A DNA stretch of 64,000 nt from Micavibrio sp. UBA6212 (GTDB lineage Bacteria > Pseudomonadota > Alphaproteobacteria > Micavibrionales > Micavibrionaceae): assembly GCA_002421905.1 (NCBI GenBank), contig DISK01000010.1, forward strand, positions 66,114 to 130,113, written 5' to 3'. Shown piece after piece: positions 60,113-64,000 of the stretch (position 1 is the stretch's first letter; each line of letters opens with the position of its first letter). A program made the translations under genes and the position numbers. The notes under the pieces are model-generated. The model had not been told where the DNA came from, made no database searches, and worked only from the letters and a program-made list of their open reading frames with translations.

Positions 60113-61129
60113 TTAGTTGTTGAATTGCGGGGCGTCTTCCGCAGATTTTTTGGCGACAAAATCGGATAATAACCCGACTGTCAAGGCAAAGTAATCCGAT
60201 CTATTCCACGATAGAATAGTATCGTAATTACTCGTTACAAGATAAGCACGTCCTTCTCCACCATCAGGAACAACCAGACGCGCCAAAGTTCTGGTCTGAT
60301 TGCTGGGGATATGTCCACTTTGAAAATGAACACCAAGCCTGATCCATTCAGCCAAAGGCTTCTTCGTTTTGTTTGTAACAAGGGAAAACGGTACGTTCTT
60401 TGGAACTCTTACTGCCCATCCCCATGGAAAGTTGGAATTCCACCCATTTTCTTTCAGATAGTTTGCCGATGATGCAAAAACATCTGCCTTTGTCGTCCAA
60501 ATATCCTTATGGCCATCGCCATTGGCATCAACAGCATACCGTTTCCAACTGGTCGGCATAAACTGGTTTTGCCCCATAGCACCAGCCCAAGATCCTTTGA
60601 AATTCTGACGGGAAACATGACCTCCTTGCAAAATGCCCAAAGCAGCAATTAACTCTTTTTCAAAAAAATCACGTCTGCGACCTTCCCATGCCAATGTCGC
60701 CAAAGACTGAATCATATCAAAACCACCGGTATTGCGACCATAGCTGGTCTCGATCCCCCAAAGTGAAACAATCACTTCGGCGGGAACCCCGTACAAAGAC
60801 TCCGTCTTATTCAAGAGACTTCTGTTTTCCTGAAAATTGATACGCCCCTGATCAATGCGGGTCTGGGACATCACATTATGCAGATAATTTCCAAATCCGA
60901 TTTTTTTTCGCTCCGGTTGCTTACCATCCAACTCAATCACGCGAGGGTGAGGAGACACATTTTGAAAAGCTGAGTGCAAGGTTGATGGAGAAATCCCTTG
61001 CACCACAGCTTGTCTTTTGAAACCTTCCAACCACAACTCAAAACTACTAGCTTCAACAGGCCCGCTGGCCCACAAGAAAACAAGCAGCAGACAACCCGGC
61101 AGCATTGATATCCTAGACATCATTGACAT
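60113..61129 (-). CDS. Lytic murein transglycosylase (MltB-type)
   Basis: The 338-residue protein has an N-terminal signal or anchor (MLPGCLLLVFLWA), an SLT_2 domain with the catalytic Glu in SLWGIETSYGRNTGGFD (about residue 125), MGQNQFMPTSWKRYAVDANGDG (about residue 187, split motif) and a C-terminal part of MltB type. A peptidoglycan-binding tail is not clearly seen. It cleaves murein with 1,6-anhydro products. Its start overlaps the DUF218 stop by 17 bp; an alternative start at 61120 would also fit. Confidence 0.9.
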   Translation of the reverse strand: MSMMSRISMLPGCLLLVFLWASGPVEASSFELWLEGFKRQAVVQGISPSTLHSAFQNVSPHPRVIELDGKQPERKKIGFGNYLHNVMSQTRIDQGRINFQENRSLLNKTESLYGVPAEVIVSLWGIETSYGRNTGGFDMIQSLATLAWEGRRRDFFEKELIAALGILQGGHVSRQNFKGSWAGAMGQNQFMPTSWKRYAVDANGDGHKDIWTTKADVFASSANYLKENGWNSNFPWGWAVRVPKNVPFSLVTNKTKKPLAEWIRLGVHFQSGHIPSNQTRTLARLVVPDGGEGRAYLVTSNYDTILSWNRSDYFALTVGLLSDFVAKKSAEDAPQFNN

Positions 61130-61895
61130 TAGTTCTGATTCTTTCCGTTAGCGTATATGCGATGATACCTACGATTTCTTTGGCGGCAACCTGTAACTTG
61201 TAATAATTCCCAAGAACATCAAGATTTGGCATAATTCTATATTTTCCGTCAGTGATAAATCCTGCAGGATATGGGATTATGCTCCATCCATTGGACATAA
61301 ATATGGCACTCGCACGAGGTAGGTGAAACGCAGAAGTTACCAACACCCACTTTTCCCCAGCCTGTGGATGAACAAGCCGCACCGAATACAAATAATTCTC
61401 ATATGTGTTACGGGATTGATCTTCATAAATGATACGACCCGTATTAAAACCTATATTTTTCAATAAAGTATTCATAATAGTTGATTCTGCACTTGAAGAA
61501 TGACCCAATGCCCCATCACCACCAGTAAACACAATTTTAGCCTTGGGATAAAATCGGGATAACCTCACCATTTCGGTTATGCGCTCGGCATTCTCATTCA
61601 GTTGAACCTGAGCATGGGAAAAAGTCAAAACCGTATCAATTGCTCCGCCCAGAACAATAATTCCGTCCACATCCTCCGGAAGCATCGGGTTTGCCGGATA
61701 AGTATTTTCCAGATAACATAAGACATTATGCCCAAGCGGCAAAAAACCAAAGATAATAAAAAGAAAACAACTCAACCCAAGCAAAAACCGTCCGATCCGA
61801 AACTTCATAAAAACAACACCCGCCGTCACCATTAACAAAACAAGTGTCAGCGGCTGAAAGATCATCCATAAGATTTTTGATAGGGGGAAAAACAT
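61113..61895 (-). CDS. DUF218 (ElyC/SanA-like) membrane protein, second copy
   Basis: The 260-residue protein has two or three membrane segments at the N-terminus (about residues 7-60), then a DUF218 domain with GIIVLGGAIDTVL, IVFTGGDGALGHSSSAES, SRNTYENYLYSVRLV and WVLVTSAFHLPRASAIF. This matches ElyC more than the shorter paralog at 24663. ElyC affects peptidoglycan precursor use in E. coli. It abuts the ABC permease stop and overlaps the MltB-type gene. Confidence 0.85.
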   Translation of the reverse strand: MFFPLSKILWMIFQPLTLVLLMVTAGVVFMKFRIGRFLLGLSCFLFIIFGFLPLGHNVLCYLENTYPANPMLPEDVDGIIVLGGAIDTVLTFSHAQVQLNENAERITEMVRLSRFYPKAKIVFTGGDGALGHSSSAESTIMNTLLKNIGFNTGRIIYEDQSRNTYENYLYSVRLVHPQAGEKWVLVTSAFHLPRASAIFMSNGWSIIPYPAGFITDGKYRIMPNLDVLGNYYKLQVAAKEIVGIIAYTLTERIRTNVNDV

Positions 61896-62690
61896 TTATC
61901 CTCTCACTCCGAACCTGTTTCCTGACTCATAGTGTTTCAGTCCCAAATGAAAAAAAGAAACGGCCAAGACAGCATATCCAACGACACCTAATACTGCAAA
62001 GATAAGAACCTTCCAGTGATGTTCAAAAACAAATTGAACAGGAATATGCGTCATCAAACTAACCGGTATAAGGGTTAGAGCCAATATTTTAATCACTCCA
62101 CTAAAAATCGGAGCAGGTCGTGATGCCATCAAATTAAAATTAAAATAAATCTCTTCGGCTGATGCATAAAACTGTTTTAACCAGAACCCGATTGTTGCAA
62201 AAAATAAAATGCCACTGGCAAAAACCACACTCCCCATTATTAGAAATAAAGGAAGAAGAACCAGAGAAACCCCAAAATGTAGTCCGCAGAATATCAACAA
62301 ACCAAGTCCGAATAGCACTTCCCCCAACCCCGTATTTCGTGATGAGCTGATCGCCGCCGATAACAAAACTGGTTTGGGTAATGTCAAATATGCATCCAAC
62401 TCGCCATGATCTATTTGTTCGGGAATAGTCCGCAACCCGAACGCAAATAATGAGACAATTCCCCAACAACAGATAGAAAGACCATACGCAAATAAAGCGT
62501 GTTCAATTCTCCACCCCTGAATATCGGGAGCCACTGAAAAAATAACCAGCCAAATCGGGATATAAATCAAATGGGTCGTGATGCTGAATATGGCACGGAT
62601 CAACATTGCACCGCGCTGCATAGTGGCCGACCTGAATGTCATCCGGATCAGAGAAAGAAGAAAAGCAAGATTACCCACCATTGACCTCAA
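61896..62690 (-). CDS. ABC-2 type transporter permease (DUF990-like), intact
   Basis: The 264-residue protein has about six membrane segments and the pattern of the DUF990/ABC2_membrane_6 permeases that pair with a second permease and an ATPase: an amphipathic start, FRSATMQRGAMLI, and GELDAYLTLPKPVLLS after segment 2. The LDAYLTLP-type loop is diagnostic. The substrate is unknown. Its start overlaps the second permease gene by 20 bp. Confidence 0.82.
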   Translation of the reverse strand: MRSMVGNLAFLLSLIRMTFRSATMQRGAMLIRAIFSITTHLIYIPIWLVIFSVAPDIQGWRIEHALFAYGLSICCWGIVSLFAFGLRTIPEQIDHGELDAYLTLPKPVLLSAAISSSRNTGLGEVLFGLGLLIFCGLHFGVSLVLLPLFLIMGSVVFASGILFFATIGFWLKQFYASAEEIYFNFNLMASRPAPIFSGVIKILALTLIPVSLMTHIPVQFVFEHHWKVLIFAVLGVVGYAVLAVSFFHLGLKHYESGNRFGVRG

Positions 62691-63458
62691 CCCTTCTCAA
62701 ACAAATATTATACAAAAAGTGCAAACCAATGCCGACCGCACCTATCCAGAAGAGTTGCAAAAGAATAACCTCTCCAAGCAATCCCCAGTTAACGTTGAAA
62801 ATCAAACCGACGGGATTGCCGATCAAGGACGCGAAAGGGAGAAACTTCAATAAATCGGCCTGCATCAAATCGGGATACAAAAACAGTGGCACATAAATAC
62901 CCCCCAGCAACAAACAGAATTTTTGATAGGAATGATAAATAAAGATCGCATCATTAGTCCAGAAGGTACTCAATCCTGCACAAACCTGAAACATCAAATG
63001 TAAGACTGATGACAGAACCAAGGTTGCCATCACGGCAGCAATGCAGATAAAACCACCTGAGGGCCACCCTCCTACCATCCAGTAAAAAAATGGCAGAGAT
63101 ATAATATAATAAACCCAGAGATTGGCGCACAAAGCCCCACCCCTTCGGCAAATCTCATCCATAAGTACGGCATAGGCCGATTGAGAAAATATCCGATATT
63201 TCCCGATCTCACATCATCATCAATGACAACAAATAGTCGTGGCGAAAGGAAAAACATCATTTGTGCAAAGGCCATATACCACCCCATATCAACAACCGAT
63301 ATAGATGCAGGGCCATATCCTGAATGATAGATTAGCTGCCACATGGCAATCATTACCCAACACAGAAGTAAAAAAATTAGATAACGCGAAAACATGCGCA
63401 ATCTGTTTTTCAAATGATCCCCAAATGCAATCCGGGCAAAATGGAAATATTTAATCAT
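62671..63458 (-). pseudogene. ABC-2 type permease split by a frameshift
   Basis: Reading from the ATG at 63458, the first frame encodes an intact N-terminal half to ...YLWMRFAEGVG and then becomes unrelated. A second frame resumes with ...ALCANLWVYYIISLPFFYW and runs to the stop at 62671. Inserting one G in the GGGGTGGGG run (plus-strand complement 63135-63143) joins them into a normal ~260-residue DUF990-like permease (GVGALCAN across the join). The lesion is a real mutation, a sequencing error in a homopolymer, or a programmed shift; I cannot distinguish these. It is the partner of the intact permease at 61896. Confidence 0.72.
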
Positions 63459-64000
63459 CTATACGGCCCCGTTGGCGTATATGGCCTTGATGATCTCTTC
63501 CATCGGAGGATCTTCAACAGTAATATCAATCAAAGAGCTTTTTTGCATCGCATGTTGTAATAAAAATTCGACAGATGTTTGGCTGGTATCCACTAGTAAC
63601 TGCAAATGATGCGGAGACTTTTCGACGATGTTGACCCCACCCATAGACAACTCGATTGAAGATTCCTTCATGGCTAGGGTTACTATTTTCTCTTTAATAA
63701 ATCCCGACCTTAAATCCCGAACAGGCTTATCCGTAACTATTCTTCCATGGTCGATCACAATCACACGGTCACAAACCCGTTCCATATCCCCTGTATCATG
63801 AGAAGTCAGTAAAACGGTTGTCCCATCTTCATCTGATGCCTGTTTGACCAGATCGCGTATAATCCCCTTGGAAACAACATCCAGACCAACCGTTGGTTCG
63901 TCCAAAAACAAGATTTTGGGCCGATGGAGCAAGCTGGCGATAATTTCACACCGCATACGCTCCCCCAAGGACAACTGGCGTACCGGCTTTTCAACAATGC
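63459..64000 (-). CDS. ABC transporter ATPase (N-terminal end outside window)
   Basis: The frame runs off the window edge; about 180 residues are visible. It contains the signature RQLSLGERMRCEI, Walker B ILFLDEPTVGLD, and an H-loop TSHDTGDME, followed by a C-terminal regulatory domain (IVTLAMKESSIEL ... ) as in ABC-2 exporters. The Walker A half lies outside. It abuts the frameshifted permease gene, so the set is ATPase, two permeases, then ElyC/MltB/RlpA genes. Confidence 0.88.
   Translation of the reverse strand, partial: IVEKPVRQLSLGERMRCEIIASLLHRPKILFLDEPTVGLDVVSKGIIRDLVKQASDEDGTTVLLTSHDTGDMERVCDRVIVIDHGRIVTDKPVRDLRSGFIKEKIVTLAMKESSIELSMGGVNIVEKSPHHLQLLVDTSQTSVEFLLQHAMQKSSLIDITVEDPPMEEIIKAIYANGAV

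Noticed and set aside
1..64000. tRNA, rRNA, CRISPR arrays, insertion sequences and prophage genes
   Set aside because: No cloverleaf-like T-arm sequences, spaced repeats, transposase, integrase or phage structural genes were seen.

Overview
The window is one contiguous stretch of an alphaproteobacterial chromosome of moderate to low GC, densely coded with housekeeping genes. The class is indicated by a CcrM-type GANTC methyltransferase, a DUF4167 gene behind prfA and prmC, DUF2125, a HIG1-type membrane protein beside etfBA, the mutY/DUF721/dsbA/smc neighbourhood, and the dacC-tmk-holB-metG-tatD-MBL run. The order within the class cannot be fixed from this sequence. I see no tRNA, rRNA, CRISPR array, phage, integrase, transposase or insertion sequence.

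Layout. 1-6.6 kb (minus): smc (cut by the window edge), a DsbA-type thiol oxidoreductase, a periplasmic OmpA-domain protein, an inositol-phosphatase family enzyme and DUF721, back to back with mutY (plus). 7.7-8.6 kb: an unrecognised secreted protein. 8.6-19.6 kb (minus): folB, ccrM, a DUF3592 membrane protein, rnhB, ackA, pta, pepN and secA; five GANTC sites sit just upstream of ccrM. 19.8-23.1 kb (plus): a PpiC-type foldase with a strong terminator, a MutT-type Nudix enzyme, a methyltransferase and a chorismate mutase fusion. 23.1-26.9 kb (minus): ftsE-ftsX-DUF218-plsC-DUF2125. 27.0-30.1 kb: a zinc-ribbon membrane protein, a small LptM-like lipoprotein, a membrane-anchored thioredoxin and a pentapeptide-repeat protein. 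30.1-32.8 kb (minus): etfA, etfB, a HIG1-type protein and ubiG. 32.9-47.7 kb (plus): lysC, rodZ, ispG, a LURP-one/scramblase-like gene, prfA, prmC, DUF4167, a PPP-type phosphatase relative, clpB, a lipoprotein, an Mpl/MurC-type ligase, a possible 55-residue ORF, rfbC and rfbD, with one antisense ribbon-helix-helix gene behind prfA. 47.7-64 kb (mostly minus): mazG, an XRE regulator divergent from a globin-coupled chemoreceptor, a hypothetical gene, queA, an MBL hydrolase, a small helical protein, tatD, an EamA protein, metG, holB, tmk, a D,D-carboxypeptidase, rlpA, mltB, a second DUF218 protein, and a two-permease ABC-2 transporter whose second permease carries a frameshift.

How the genes fit together. 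The main themes are envelope and division (ftsEX, rlpA, mltB, carboxypeptidase, rodZ, plsC, two DUF218 proteins, Mpl-like ligase), disulfide chemistry and secretion (secA, DsbA, TlpA, PpiC), genome maintenance (smc, mutY, rnhB, MutT, MazG, holB, tmk, ccrM), and energy and quinone metabolism (etfAB, ubiG, ackA/pta).

The best leads are regulatory DNA rather than a new gene system. They are the GANTC cluster at ccrM and a smaller one at ftsE; two TTCACGTGAA palindromes 770 bp apart in and behind prmC that resemble ParB parS sites; mutually exclusive hairpins before the DUF4167 gene; and a perfect 11-bp inverted repeat between the XRE regulator and the globin chemoreceptor. At gene level the notable points are a frameshifted transporter permease, a phosphatase with Cys in its DRG motif, and a PlsC relative with altered catalytic motifs. 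I did not find a convincing multi-gene system that is clearly undescribed.
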